Shown here: positions 52,760-61,904 of the stretch, piece by piece | How positions within the stretch are numbered: the first letter of the stretch is position 1 | Layout: every line of letters starts with the position of its first letter | NCBI RefSeq assembly: GCF_000685035.1 | Contig: NZ_BAYB01000007.1 | Coordinates: 1-64,000, forward strand | Source: Paraburkholderia ferrariae NBRC 106233 | GTDB lineage: Bacteria; Pseudomonadota; Gammaproteobacteria; Burkholderiales; Burkholderiaceae | Direction of reading: 5' to 3' | DNA: 64,000 nucleotides | The notes under the pieces: model-generated | Databases searched by the model: none | What the model saw: the letters and a program-made list of their open reading frames with translations, nothing else | Told to the model about the DNA's origin: nothing | Translations under genes and position numbers: made by a program

Positions 52760-53230
52760 ACCCTGCTTTTCTTGATTGCGTTATCCAGGCGATGCCGTTG
52801 CCGATCTAGCGTATCCAGGCGGATCGACGTGGCGAATTCTTTGCCGAGTCGGTCCAGCGAAGACTGGCGGCCGAGTGCATTTAATTCTGACCAATCCCGC
52901 CACGCTTACCGCACCTCAATGGCAAGGTCGAGCGCTCGCAACTTACTGATCTGAACGAGTTCTGCGCTCACTATTCTCCGGTTGAGGACTCGATCGAACA
53001 GCAACTAGAGGAACGGTGGTTCGGCGACAACCGGCATCCCCCGCATGGCTCACCCGGTTCCGGAGCACCGATGGATCGCGTGACGGAATTGCACCGACGC
53101 CTCTAGCGGAACAGGTGGCAAGCGCTTACGACCAACTAAATGAGCGGATCCGGCACGGCGAATCGCGAATTGACAGGACCCTCGTCGACCTTCACCGGCG
53201 CTTGTTGGGAGTAGGGGCTGCTACCCCCAA
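52760..53230 (+). mobile_element. IS481-like transposase relic (C-terminal part)
   Basis: Shifted frames retain LRIDRG-like and then HLNGKVERSQLTDLNEFCAL (about 52910-52970), VEDSIEQQLEERWFGDNRHP with PHGS (about 52985-53050), and APMDRVTELHRRL (about 53065-53105). This is the NGKVERSQ ... RPHGAL ... P-M-x-R-V order of IS481-type integrase-core transposases. Internal stops and frameshifts make it inactive. No end repeats were found. It separates the SDR pseudogene from the GntR gene. Confidence 0.65.
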
Positions 53231-53325
53231 CAAGCCAGCAAAAGCGTTTCCCAGAAAACGAAACAATCTTTGTAAATCGCACAATTTAAACGTGTCATGC
53301 TCTGGTAGATCCAAGCCTGCAGGGT

Positions 53326-54072
53326 TCATGTAGCCTGTTCTTGCGTCGACAAAGGGACGTACTCCGTGGTCCGCGTTTTGTATCCTTGAATTTCCTCGAT
53401 GAGTCGTATCTTATTCTTCTTGCTGCGATAGGCATGCTCGAGGATCAGCGCTTCCGCTCGGGAATGCTCCTGCCGGACAATGGCGGCAAATATATCCTCA
53501 TGGTCCTCCTGGGCGCGCACTACTCGCGAGGTTTGAATGCTCGTTGGAACTGCGGGCAGAATCACCGAATTAGGGCCGACAAACGGCGCCCGGTTATTGC
53601 GCTCGATGGCTTGCGTTAAGGCCCGATTCGCTGCGCCTTCGAACAGTGCCGCGTGGAAGCGGCCGTTAACTTCCGCCCACGCTGCTGCGTCGATTTCAGC
53701 GGACGGGTTGAGAGCGGCAGGCACGACCAATCGGCGCCCCGCATCTATTGTGCCTTCAAGTTGACTAATAAACGACGCTGTCATGCCTTTCTGCAACAGG
53801 AGCCTGATCGCCAGTGCTTCCAGAGCTCCGCGCACCTCGAGCGCGTCAGCGATATCGGTTATCGAAAAGCGTCGCACCTTAAACCCTCGCGATGGCAGTC
53901 GTTCGAGAATGCCCTCTCTCTCCAGTTCGACCAATGCGAGTCGTATTGGCGTGCGTGATGCTCCGAGGCGCTCCGTGAATTGGAGTTCAACGATTCGCTC
54001 ACCCGGTGATAGCTCGCCGGAAAGGATCATGTCGCGAAGCTGCGCGACAACCCGGTCGATCTGAGTGGCCAT
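53326..54072 (-). CDS. GntR-family regulator (FCD/FadR subgroup)
   Basis: This GntR regulator (248 aa) has an N-terminal winged helix with LRDMILSGELSPGERIVELQ near residue 12 and LGASRTPIRLALVELEREGI near 36. It also has an all-helical FCD effector domain beginning DIADALEVRGALEALAIRLL near 72, with likely metal/ligand residues in FHAALFEGAANRAL near 140 and HEDIFAAIVRQEHSRAEALI near 195. It is divergent from the second cupin/hydroxylase operon. The intergenic region holds four TGCATGCA palindromes, very likely its operators. Confidence 0.9.
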   Translation of the reverse strand: MATQIDRVVAQLRDMILSGELSPGERIVELQFTERLGASRTPIRLALVELEREGILERLPSRGFKVRRFSITDIADALEVRGALEALAIRLLLQKGMTASFISQLEGTIDAGRRLVVPAALNPSAEIDAAAWAEVNGRFHAALFEGAANRALTQAIERNNRAPFVGPNSVILPAVPTSIQTSRVVRAQEDHEDIFAAIVRQEHSRAEALILEHAYRSKKNKIRLIEEIQGYKTRTTEYVPLSTQEQAT

Positions 54073-54100
54073 TTAGCCCCCTGTCGCAAAAATCATAGTG

Positions 54101-54258
54101 TAATGCATGCATTAGGGTTTTCCTATGCGTGATTGACCTTGTTATGCGTGACAAATGCATGCAATATTGGATGACGTTGAACAATTTAGTGAGCAACGAA
54201 GACCTGTCTGCATGCATGTGGCGAAGTTGGTTGCGGGTCATGGTTCCAATTGCATGCA
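54101..54258. promoter_or_regulatory. Four TGCATGCA palindromes between gntR and the second cupin operon
   Basis: The sites are TAATGCATGCATTA, a perfect 14-bp palindrome at 54101-54114, and TGCATGCA at 54156-54163, 54209-54216 and 54251-54258. The outer bases are A/T-rich in three of them. The first lies 29 bases upstream of gntR, so autoregulation is likely. Confidence 0.7.
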
Positions 54259-54464
54259 TTGAAGCTTGACCTGCTCTCTGGCGAGGCCACACGGGCCAAT
54301 GGCGTAGGTGTCGATGCCGCGGCGATGGTTCCGGGTCAGCAGGTCGCTGCCGCGAAGAATGAATGATTCAGCGGCCTTTGACTCGGAGTTTGCGCATTCC
54401 TGAAGATCAACGGCTGTCGGCAACACGGCGCCCGCCAGTTCCTAACCGAAGAACGCAAGAGATC

Positions 54465-55568
54465 ATGACAGACCTCATTCATCAATTCGTCGACGTGAGC
54501 GGCTCCGGGCCGCGCGAACAAAGCAAATGGCGTTCGATCGTCGTTCCGAAGAAATCTATCGACCGGGAAATCGAGCGATTGATCGATCTGCAACGGCCGG
54601 ACAATGGTCGCCGCGCGTCGATGATTGTTCATCCAGCGGCAACGCGAATCGGCCAAGGTTTTGCGCCATCAACTGATGTCACGATTAACGTGGTGAATCC
54701 GGGGGAGACGACATTCAACCGGCGCAAGAATTCAAACATGCTGGAGATTTGTTTGTCGGGCGAAGGCGTAGCTGCGGTAGGCAACCGCGAGATCGCGGTC
54801 TCCAGGTGGGACGTCTGGAACACGCCGGCGATGCAAATCCATTCGTATCGGAATACCGGTCAGCAACCTTGGGTGCGTCTGTCGTATTCGAATGCACCGG
54901 TGCTGGAGATGCTTGAAGTGCACTTCGTTGAGGAGTTTGACGGCGACATTCCGCCGTCCGATAAAAAAACGACGCCGGCCGCGCCACGTCCCGGCGCCGC
55001 TCGCGCCCGTGATCTGGCGCTGCGCGAGCAGATCGGCGAAGACGGCGCACATCTGCTGGGCTACGAATGGCTCATTGATATCGATGTTGTGGAGTCGAAA
55101 CCGCTGCACTGGCCTTACGCGAAGGTAGCCGAATATCTACCGAGCGTCGAAGATCTGGCGAGGGGCTATAACGGTCGGCGCCTGTTCGTGCTGTACAACC
55201 CGGCAACCGAGCGGCGCAACGGTACGACTCATAGCTTCTTTGCGACCATCTCGTCGTCGCCGCCCAACAATAGCCATTTTGCGCACCGGCATAGCTCGTC
55301 GGCGATTAATTATTACCTGCGCGGCAATGGTCACAGCATGGTCGACGGCCAGCGTTACGACTGGAAGGCTGGCGACTTACTTCTTTCTGCACCGGGGTGG
55401 GCGATGCATGCGCACCATTCCGGCAGCGAGGCCGTATCCGCGCTGACCGTGCAGGATCATCCGTTTCATATCGGTATAGAGTCGCTGATCTGGCAGGAGC
55501 GCTCCTCGGAGCCAATCATGGCGTTGGGAAGCCAGCCCGGCTTCCAGAGCAACCGCGCATTTCTGTAG
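54465..55568 (+). CDS. Bicupin ring-cleavage dioxygenase (gentisate/salicylate 1,2-dioxygenase-like), second copy
   Basis: This bicupin (367 aa) is a paralogue of the protein at 33712. Shared segments are WDVWNTPAMQ, RLSYSNAPVLEMLEVHF, LLGYEWLIDID, LFVLYNPATERRNGT and QDHPFHI. The metal site lies in the C-terminal cupin: AHRHSSSAINYYLRG (His274, His276) and APGWAMHAHH (His315, His317 or His318). The N-terminal cupin again lacks H-x-H (NRRKNSNMLEICLSGEG). The ATG at 54465 has only a weak AAGAGA ribosome-binding site; the frame is open to 54363. The small and large hydroxylase subunits follow directly. Confidence 0.8.
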   Translation: MTDLIHQFVDVSGSGPREQSKWRSIVVPKKSIDREIERLIDLQRPDNGRRASMIVHPAATRIGQGFAPSTDVTINVVNPGETTFNRRKNSNMLEICLSGEGVAAVGNREIAVSRWDVWNTPAMQIHSYRNTGQQPWVRLSYSNAPVLEMLEVHFVEEFDGDIPPSDKKTTPAAPRPGAARARDLALREQIGEDGAHLLGYEWLIDIDVVESKPLHWPYAKVAEYLPSVEDLARGYNGRRLFVLYNPATERRNGTTHSFFATISSSPPNNSHFAHRHSSSAINYYLRGNGHSMVDGQRYDWKAGDLLLSAPGWAMHAHHSGSEAVSALTVQDHPFHIGIESLIWQERSSEPIMALGSQPGFQSNRAFL

Positions 55569-55603
55569 CTGCTGCCGTTTCCGATTTATACGAGCGACCG
55601 ACC

Positions 55604-56089
55604 ATGAGTTACTCCCGCGAACACGCCATGCTGCGCAATGAACTGCGCGACTTCTATGAACAATACGCGGTATGTCTGGACGAAGAAGAACTGGAACGCT
55701 GGCCAGACTTTTTTGTCGAGGACTGTCGTTACCGCGTGACAGCCCGCGAAAACTATGACCAGAAGCTGCCATATGGCCTGATTTACTGCATCAACAAGAA
55801 CATGCTGAAAGATAGGGTGTTGGCGCTGCGTCAGACCACGATGTATGAGCCCCGGTCACTGCGCCACTTCGTCAGTGGCATACGCGTGAGAAGGGTTGAG
55901 GGAGACACGATCCAGGCTCAAGCTAACTTCGCTATTTTCGAGTCCCTGTCGGATCGTGAACCGACAGTCAACATGGTCGGTCGCTACATCGACACCGTGG
56001 CGCGTACTCCGGACGGTTTTCTGTTCAAGGACCGGGACTGTATCTGCGATAACTATCGTGTCCGCACCTCGCTCATCATCCCCGTCTAA
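55604..56089 (+). CDS. Ring-hydroxylating oxygenase, small (beta) subunit, second copy
   Basis: This beta subunit (161 aa) parallels that at 34815: DFYEQYAVCLDEEELERWPD near residue 15, RYRVTARENYDQKLPYGLIY near 45, LKDRVLALRQTTMYEPRSLR near 68 and the C-terminal NYRVRTSLIIPV. It follows the cupin gene by 35 bases and precedes the large subunit by 22. No strong ribosome-binding site is seen before the ATG, so coupling to the cupin gene is possible. Confidence 0.87.
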   Translation: MSYSREHAMLRNELRDFYEQYAVCLDEEELERWPDFFVEDCRYRVTARENYDQKLPYGLIYCINKNMLKDRVLALRQTTMYEPRSLRHFVSGIRVRRVEGDTIQAQANFAIFESLSDREPTVNMVGRYIDTVARTPDGFLFKDRDCICDNYRVRTSLIIPV

Positions 56090-56111
56090 CAGCCGAGCCG
56101 GAGAAAGAACT

Positions 56112-57383
56112 ATGACTGACCTCTGCAATCATCTTCACGCCACTTCGGCGGCAGAAAGCCCAATCCAGATCCAGCGCCGATGGCCGAAGGAGGGGTTCAC
56201 CCGTATTCCCCACTGGATCTACACCGACGAGGGGATTTTCCAGAAAGAAATGGAAGTGTTCTTTGCCGGGAAGGCGTGGAACTACATCGGGCTGGAGTGC
56301 GAGATTCCCGAGTCCGGTAATTTCAAGCGACAGTGGATCGGCACGCGACCGGTGATCATGGTGCGCAAGGAAAACGGCGACATCAATGTACTCGAGAACC
56401 GTTGCGCGCACCGGGGCGCGCAGATCTGCTGGAAAAATACCGGCACGGTCCAGGATTTTACCTGCCCCTATCACCAGTGGAACTACGACCTCGACGGCAA
56501 CCTGCAAGGTATACCGTTCAGGCGTGGTGTATTGGGAAAAGGTGGCATGCCAAAAGACTTCAGCAACAAGGATCATGGCTTGAAGAAACTTCGATGTGCA
56601 AACCGAGGCGGATCGATCTGGGCGACCTTCGCCGACGACGCGCCGGATTTCGAGGATTACTGCGGCCCGGAAGTGCTCGCCGAGGTCGACCAAATGTTCC
56701 CGGGGAAAAAGCTCACGCTGCTGGGTTACAGCCGCCAGCTGATACCGAGTAACTGGAAGATGTACCTCGAGAACCTGAAGGATCCGTATCATGCGACGCT
56801 GCTGCATACGTTCTACATCACGTTTGGTCTGTGGCGAGCCGATTCGAAGTCGGAGAACATGCCGACGGGCGGTGGCAAGCACAGCGTGATGATCTCGCAC
56901 AACGAGGGCAAGAAAATCACGGAAGCTACACCAGAGATGAGCCGGTTCCGTGGCGACCTCGAATTGCTGGACAAGGAATCCGTGACGCCACGTCGGGAAT
57001 TCAACAGAGGGCGCGTGGGGGGCGCATGGCTTTTCCCTGCAGCCGCGTTCGGCATCCAGGCGAACTCGCTGAAGATGCGCCATGTCATCCCGCGTAGCCC
57101 GACTGAACACGAACTTGTATTCACATATTACGGGTTCGAGGACGACGACGAGGAAATGCAGCGGTTGCGCCTGAAACATGCGAACCTGCTGGGACCGGCC
57201 GGATTTGTCTCCATCGACGACAGCGAGATGCTGACGCAGACTCAGATTGGTGTGACCGGCTACCCGGAAGGCAGCGCCATTATCGAAATGGGCGGCAAGG
57301 ACACCGAGCCGACCGACTATATGGTGACCGAGGTGTTGATCCGTGGCTTTTACAAGTATTACCGCGAAGCGATGGGGCTGTGA
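56112..57383 (+). CDS. Ring-hydroxylating oxygenase, large (alpha) subunit, second copy
   Basis: This Rieske alpha subunit (423 aa) of the NagG type has ligands CAHRGAQICW near residue 97 and CPYHQWNYDLDG near 118. The mononuclear iron motif is LENLKDPYHATLLHTF near 220. It matches the protein at 35353 through most of its length, including GYSRQLIPSNWK and FGLWRAD. The start follows GGAGAAAG. No ferredoxin or reductase gene lies in this operon, so it must take electrons from another set, such as 942/1348 or 31347/26646. Differences in the middle (residues 270-310) may reflect a different substrate. Confidence 0.88.
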   Translation: MTDLCNHLHATSAAESPIQIQRRWPKEGFTRIPHWIYTDEGIFQKEMEVFFAGKAWNYIGLECEIPESGNFKRQWIGTRPVIMVRKENGDINVLENRCAHRGAQICWKNTGTVQDFTCPYHQWNYDLDGNLQGIPFRRGVLGKGGMPKDFSNKDHGLKKLRCANRGGSIWATFADDAPDFEDYCGPEVLAEVDQMFPGKKLTLLGYSRQLIPSNWKMYLENLKDPYHATLLHTFYITFGLWRADSKSENMPTGGGKHSVMISHNEGKKITEATPEMSRFRGDLELLDKESVTPRREFNRGRVGGAWLFPAAAFGIQANSLKMRHVIPRSPTEHELVFTYYGFEDDDEEMQRLRLKHANLLGPAGFVSIDDSEMLTQTQIGVTGYPEGSAIIEMGGKDTEPTDYMVTEVLIRGFYKYYREAMGL

Positions 57384-57542
57384 CGTGCGGCCGCTAGTGA
57401 AATCCGGGTGCCAACATATTCGCTGCGCTCACCGCCGCCGCAGACCAAGTCTGCGGCGGCGGGGAAAACGGGAAACGGCGTTGCTTACGGGCGTGCCTTG
57501 ATGAGCGGAAAGCTTTATCGAGGATGTGAGGAGACAGAGCTT

Positions 57543-58565
57543 ATGTATGTTTTGCCTATTAGGTTGAAACACATTTTTCGCCTGCCGATGTTGCGCGTGT
57601 TGGCTGCGGTTCTGTTGATGGGCCTCGCGCTCGTTGATCATGCGTTGGCTCAAGCAGGTTCGGAATCGCGCTGGCCGACCGACAAGGTCGTACTTATCGT
57701 TCCAGCAGTGCCGGGTTCATCGGGCGATACCATCGCCCGCATACTTGCAAGCAAGTTATCCGTTATATGGAATCAAGCCGTTGTTGTCGAGAACCGGCCC
57801 GGTGCGGGAGGCATCATCGGAATGCGGCAGACTGCGGCCGCGGCGCCGGACGGGTACACCCTCGTCCTGACCGCGACGACAACTGCAGTTGTCATGCCGT
57901 ATGTCTATCGGAGCGCCAGGTACGATGTCGGAAAGGACCTCGTACCAGTCGCGTTAGTCGGCTACACGCCAATGGCCATCGTAGCTTCAGCCGATTCGCC
58001 GGTTAAGAACATTTCGGATCTGATCAATGCTTCGCGTCAGAATCCTGGCAAGCTCACACTAGGCCACCCCGGCATTGCGACTATGGCGCACCTTTCGGCT
58101 GAGCTACTGAACCAGGAGGCGGGTGCAAAGCTTTTCGACGTCAACATGGGTGGAGCGACCAATGGCCTGAAGGGTGTCATCAGTGGGGACATCAATTACT
58201 ACATTGACGGACTTGGTGCAGTGATGCCGATGGTACGAAGCCACCAGGTTCAGGTCGTCACCGTCTTTTCCGACAAGATTCCTGACGAATTGAAAGCTGC
58301 GTCACTGGCAAAAGACTCCGTGCCTGGCATGGTCATGCAAGGATGGTTCGCCATTCTGGCACCGGCAGGCACTCCAAAATCCGTCGTCGAAAAGATAAAC
58401 AAGGAGGTGAATGCGGTGATCACTATGCCCGACGTCGTGTCGCGTTTGCGAGATTTTGCGACTTATCCGCAGGGGGGGAGTGTCGAGGCGGTGGCCGCTT
58501 ACGTTCAGTCGGAAAAGGAGCGTTGGGGCAACGTACTGAAGCGGGCGAACTTACAGCCGCAATGA
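57543..58565 (+). CDS. tctC-like: Tripartite tricarboxylate transporter substrate-binding protein (TctC/Bug)
   Basis: This periplasmic binding protein (340 aa) is of the Bug family abundant in Burkholderiales. A signal peptide of about 36 residues ends HALAQA. Family motifs are VVLIVPAVPGSSGDTIARIL near residue 50, VVENRPGAGGIIGMRQTAAA near 80, APDGYTLVLT near 100 and LAPAGTPKSVVEKINKEV near 275. The ATG at 57543 has GAGGAG; the longer frame from 57408 is unlikely. It heads the tctCBA set and probably binds an aromatic or dicarboxylic acid for the adjacent hydroxylase. Confidence 0.9.
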   Translation: MYVLPIRLKHIFRLPMLRVLAAVLLMGLALVDHALAQAGSESRWPTDKVVLIVPAVPGSSGDTIARILASKLSVIWNQAVVVENRPGAGGIIGMRQTAAAAPDGYTLVLTATTTAVVMPYVYRSARYDVGKDLVPVALVGYTPMAIVASADSPVKNISDLINASRQNPGKLTLGHPGIATMAHLSAELLNQEAGAKLFDVNMGGATNGLKGVISGDINYYIDGLGAVMPMVRSHQVQVVTVFSDKIPDELKAASLAKDSVPGMVMQGWFAILAPAGTPKSVVEKINKEVNAVITMPDVVSRLRDFATYPQGGSVEAVAAYVQSEKERWGNVLKRANLQPQ

Positions 58566-58621
58566 AAGGAGTCAATGAAGGCTTGAGCGACGGCTGATCT
58601 GTTGGCACTTGGAGAACTCGT

Positions 58622-59104
58622 GTGAGTGAAGCGCAGGCGATGAACGTCCTAAAGGGATTCAGTAAGGACTACTACGGCGGCGCGCTGATGGCGCTGCTCG
58701 GTGTCGGTGCGATCTGGAAAGGCTTGGACTATGAGGTTGGCACTCTTACCCGGATGGGTCCAGGCTTTTTTCCAGTCGGAGTAGGAGCGGTTCTCGCGTT
58801 GATGGGCCTCCTCATCGCAACTGGCGCGCGTAGCAGCGCGCCAGAGGTCGCGGGCAGGAAATCCCGTCGGCCCGAATGGCGAGGGTGGCTCTGCATCATC
58901 CTCGGCAACGTCGCGTTTATCGTGGTGGGCCGTTACGGCGGCCTGTTGCCGGCCTCCTTTTTGATTGTGTTCATCTCCGCACTCGGCGATCGTGAGAATA
59001 CATTCGGGAGCGCATTGATGCTGGCACTCGCGATGGTCGCGGTCTGCGTCGTCGTGTTCTGGTGGGCGTTGCGACTGCAATTCCCGCTCTTCCGCTGGGG
59101 CTAA
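58622..59104 (+). CDS. tctB-like: Tripartite tricarboxylate transporter small permease (TctB)
   Basis: This small membrane subunit (160 aa) has four helices, about residues 18-35, 50-68, 88-108 and 128-150. The start YYGGALMALLGVGAIWKG with GTLTRMGPGFFPVGVGAVLA is the typical TctB beginning. The GTG start at 58622 has GGAG upstream; an in-frame ATG at 58640 is the alternative. The TctA gene starts one base after the stop. The protein is needed for assembly of the transporter. Confidence 0.88.
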   Translation: MSEAQAMNVLKGFSKDYYGGALMALLGVGAIWKGLDYEVGTLTRMGPGFFPVGVGAVLALMGLLIATGARSSAPEVAGRKSRRPEWRGWLCIILGNVAFIVVGRYGGLLPASFLIVFISALGDRENTFGSALMLALAMVAVCVVVFWWALRLQFPLFRWG

Positions 59105-59105
59105 T

Positions 59106-60656
59106 ATGGAGTTGGCGTTGAATGACCTATGGGCCGGCTTTCACGTGGCTCTGGACCCACAGAACCTCATGTGGTCGTTCGTGGGCGTATTGTTCGGCAA
59201 CATGATTGGTGTACTGCCTGGCATGGGCGCGCTGTCGGCCATCTCGATCCTGTTGCCGCTCACCTATACGATGCACCCGGTCCCTGCGATCCTGATGCTC
59301 GCCGGCATCTTTTACGGATCGCAATACGGCGGCGCGATCGGCGCGATCCTGCTCAATCTTCCGTGCCATCCGCCGCACGCGGTCACTTGCCTCGACGGCT
59401 ACCCGATGACGAAGCAGGGAAAGGGCGGCACCGCACTTGGTATTACGATGATCGCTTCGTTTTTTGCCGCTTCGGTCGGCATCATCGTGATGATCTTTGC
59501 GTCACCTTTGCTGGTTCGGGTCGCGTTCAAATTCGGTCCCGCCGAACTGTTCTCGATCATGTTGCTGGGTTTGCTGGCGGGCGCCACGATGTCCAGGGGA
59601 TCTGCATTGAAGGGCGTTGCGATGACCTGTGTCGGCCTGCTGACCGGCATCGTTGGTACCGATGTCAACAGCGGCGTGATGCGTTTTACTTTCGGCTTTG
59701 TAGATCTGTCGGACCGGATCGAGCTCGTAGCGCTTGCGCTAGGCGTATTCGGGATCGCAGAGTTCCTGCACAACGTGAATCGGCTGCAGATAGTCGGTTC
59801 CGAGATGAGACTGAAACTGCGCGATATGCGTCCGAGCTGGGCTGAGTTGAAGCAGGCGTTCTGGCCGATGGTGCGCGGTACGACGGTGGGCACGCTATTC
59901 GGCGCAATGCCGGGCACTGGACCAACGATTACGACGTTCATCGCCTATGTGATTGAGAAGAAAGTATCTAAAGCGCCGGGAAGGTTCGGCCACGGCATGA
60001 TCGCCGGCGTGGCCGGGCCGGAAGCAGCATCGCATTCGAAGACTCAGGTGGACTTTATTCCGACCATGAGTCTTGGCATCCCCGGTGATCCGGTCATGGC
60101 GCTGATCCTCGGCGCGCTGCTGATTCAGGGAATTCAGCCGGGCCCGCAGCTAATCACCGAGCACGCAGACCTATTCTGGGGCTTGATTGCGAGTTTCTGG
60201 ATCGGCAACGTCTTGTTGGTTTTGCTGAACGTGCCACTGATCGGCGTCTGGGTGAGGATGCTGCGCGTGCCGTACCGCTTTCTGTTCCCTGCGGCAATGT
60301 TCTTTATTGCCGTCGGCGTTTACAGCACCAACAATGCGCTGTTCGATGTCGGCGAAGTATTGGTGTTTGGTATTGTCGGTGCAGTGCTAATCGCTCTCGA
60401 TTTTTCAGTCGCCCCAATCCTGCTCGGCTATGTTCTGGGGCCGATGGTGGAGGAGAATTTTCGCAGGGCCTTGATGTTGTCACGCGGAAACATGGCAGTA
60501 TTCGTCGAGCGTCCGATCAGCGCGGTATTCGTTTGCATTTGCGCTGCGTTAGTGCTGATGCAGTTCGGGTTCTGGCTGCGGCGGATCATGAAGGCAAATC
60601 CGGTAGTGCCTCCGCAGGAGGGAGTGATACCAGCATGCTTGAACGAAGATGCATGA
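59106..60656 (+). CDS. tctA-like: Tripartite tricarboxylate transporter large permease (TctA)
   Basis: This large membrane subunit (516 aa, about 12 helices) carries the TctA family marks. These are GVLPGMGALSAISILLPLTY near residue 35, FYGSQYGGAIGAILLNLPCH near 70, GTLFGAMPGTGPTITTFIAY near 260, and EAASHSKTQVDFIPTMSLGI then PGDPVMALILGALLIQGIQP near 300-340. With the TctB-like and TctC-like proteins it forms a secondary uptake system. It ends the plus-strand operon that begins at 54465. Confidence 0.92.
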   Translation: MELALNDLWAGFHVALDPQNLMWSFVGVLFGNMIGVLPGMGALSAISILLPLTYTMHPVPAILMLAGIFYGSQYGGAIGAILLNLPCHPPHAVTCLDGYPMTKQGKGGTALGITMIASFFAASVGIIVMIFASPLLVRVAFKFGPAELFSIMLLGLLAGATMSRGSALKGVAMTCVGLLTGIVGTDVNSGVMRFTFGFVDLSDRIELVALALGVFGIAEFLHNVNRLQIVGSEMRLKLRDMRPSWAELKQAFWPMVRGTTVGTLFGAMPGTGPTITTFIAYVIEKKVSKAPGRFGHGMIAGVAGPEAASHSKTQVDFIPTMSLGIPGDPVMALILGALLIQGIQPGPQLITEHADLFWGLIASFWIGNVLLVLLNVPLIGVWVRMLRVPYRFLFPAAMFFIAVGVYSTNNALFDVGEVLVFGIVGAVLIALDFSVAPILLGYVLGPMVEENFRRALMLSRGNMAVFVERPISAVFVCICAALVLMQFGFWLRRIMKANPVVPPQEGVIPACLNEDA

Positions 60657-61099
60657 GATGAACGTTGTACGTGGATATCAAGTGCAACCGTTGTCTGGGC
60701 TGGGTGAGGAATCGGATTCTTGCATTACGCCCAATGTAAAGATCCACATTGGGTGGCGGGATTCTTGTTAAGACTCGCAGGTACGAATCGGATAAGCTTA
60801 CGGGTGCTTATCGGAATTTTGTTGCCTCCGTCAGTTGCCCTAGATTCACAGGAAACCTCAGTGTCTCAGCGAGACGATTGAGTGGGTACCTGTCGAAGAC
60901 TCGTTGTACGACGAAAGGGCTGGCTGAAGCCGTGCCCGCAAAGCCAAGGAGTTTTTGCCATTCGATGACCTCGAGGCGGGCTTTGGGCAGGCGACACATC
61001 AATGGGAGGATCCTGGAAAATTCGGTTTTTGGCAGAACAGCGGCGCGCCGGGCAGAGATAGCGTAAGGGTTATGCGCCGAGCCGTATTTAAATATCTTG
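60657..61099. other. Downstream region with a hairpin, no supported gene
   Basis: A perfect 8-bp inverted repeat, CCCAATGT-N8-ACATTGGG, at 60730-60753 may end the tctA transcript, although no T-run follows. The minus-strand open frame at 60808-61221 is unrecognised in its 3' part. Confidence 0.45.
60730..60753 (+). terminator. Possible hairpin after tctA
   Basis: CCCAATGT and ACATTGGG form an 8-bp perfect stem with an 8-base loop, about 75 bases after the tctA stop. There is no clear T-run, so termination is tentative. Confidence 0.4.
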
Positions 61100-61737
61100 C
61101 AAAATGGTCGACGGACGGTCATGGGCGTTTTGCCGTGGTAAGCCGGATATCGCCTGCCGAAGCCAGCGATTCCCCGGATCCCGATTGACTTTCCTGTGCC
61201 AGAACTGGTGCACTTCCGCATGCGCTATGTCGAACGGCAAGCGCTGCAAGCGAAATTTGCCTGGATTCGCTACAAAGTTCCGAGGCACGATTGCGACCAG
61301 GTCAGTCTTTGCGACGACTTCCGCAGCCGTGTGGTAACGCGTCGCAACCAGTACAATTTTTCTATGAAGCCGTCGTCTTGCTAGTTCATTGTTCACAAGC
61401 GATTCAGCGTTTCGCTGCTCACCAGGATATTTTCGAGCTGCACATAGTCGTCTATTGGCAGATCCTGATTTTGGTTTGCGATGCCGCTTCGTGGCGATGC
61501 AACAGTATTCATCGTCGAACAGTCTCTGCTGGAAGAATCCGGACTTGAGAAAGGGCAGGTTCCGAGGCCGAGGTCAGCAGAACCGGACTCAAGAGCGCTG
61601 GCGTGTAAATCGTGGCGAATCTGCATTGCTTCAACGCGTACGTCCCGCGCTTCTTTAGATATTTTGTTAGTGAATAGCGGTAGGACGATGGCTTCCCCGG
61701 CATCCGACATCAGGAGTCGGAAAACTCGGTTTGACAA
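61100..61737 (-). pseudogene. LysR regulator effector-domain relic
   Basis: The minus strand holds a whole NodD/NahR-like effector domain in shifted frames. SNRVFRLLMSDAGEAIVLPL leads into DVRVEAMQIRHDLHASALES and GSADLGLGTCPF (61737 to about 61550). Then comes KSGFFQQRLFDDEYCCIATK in another frame, then LARRRLHRKIVLVATRYHTA and AEVVAKTDLVAIVPRNFVAN in a third (about 61385 to 61270), and finally HAEVHQFWHRKVNRDPGNRW LR near 61190. The helix-turn-helix is gone. The relic begins exactly where the nadC fragment ends, so one deletion fused the two. Confidence 0.75.
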
Positions 61738-61901
61738 CGCTGGGACAAATCAGCGGTCAGAGGGCTCCTGGCTGGTCCTCGGATCTCAAATACGGTTTGG
61801 TCCGCAGGCACGGACTCGCCTTCTTCAACCTTCCAGTCGACATGAAGGCGCGGATCAGCCGGCACGACTGTTTCGTTAAACCACGGGCGGCCGCAAAGCA
61901 C
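61735..61901 (-). pseudogene. nadC: Quinolinate phosphoribosyltransferase fragment
   Basis: The minus strand reads LCGRPWFNETVVPADPRLHV, then DWKVEEGESVPADQTVFEIR and GPARSPLTAD. It aligns with LCGRPWFDETLQQVDPRITI and GPARGMLTAE of the intact NadC at 10005. Only about 50 residues from the N-terminal domain remain. It lies directly after the MarR gene at 61905, repeating the MarR-nadC order at 9266-10850. The rest was lost in a deletion that joined it to the LysR relic. Confidence 0.8.
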
Positions 61902-61904
61902 AAA

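Noticed and set aside
56076..57179. 367-codon minus-strand open frame opposite the second large subunit
   Set aside because: Shadow of the Rieske gene; no motif of its own.
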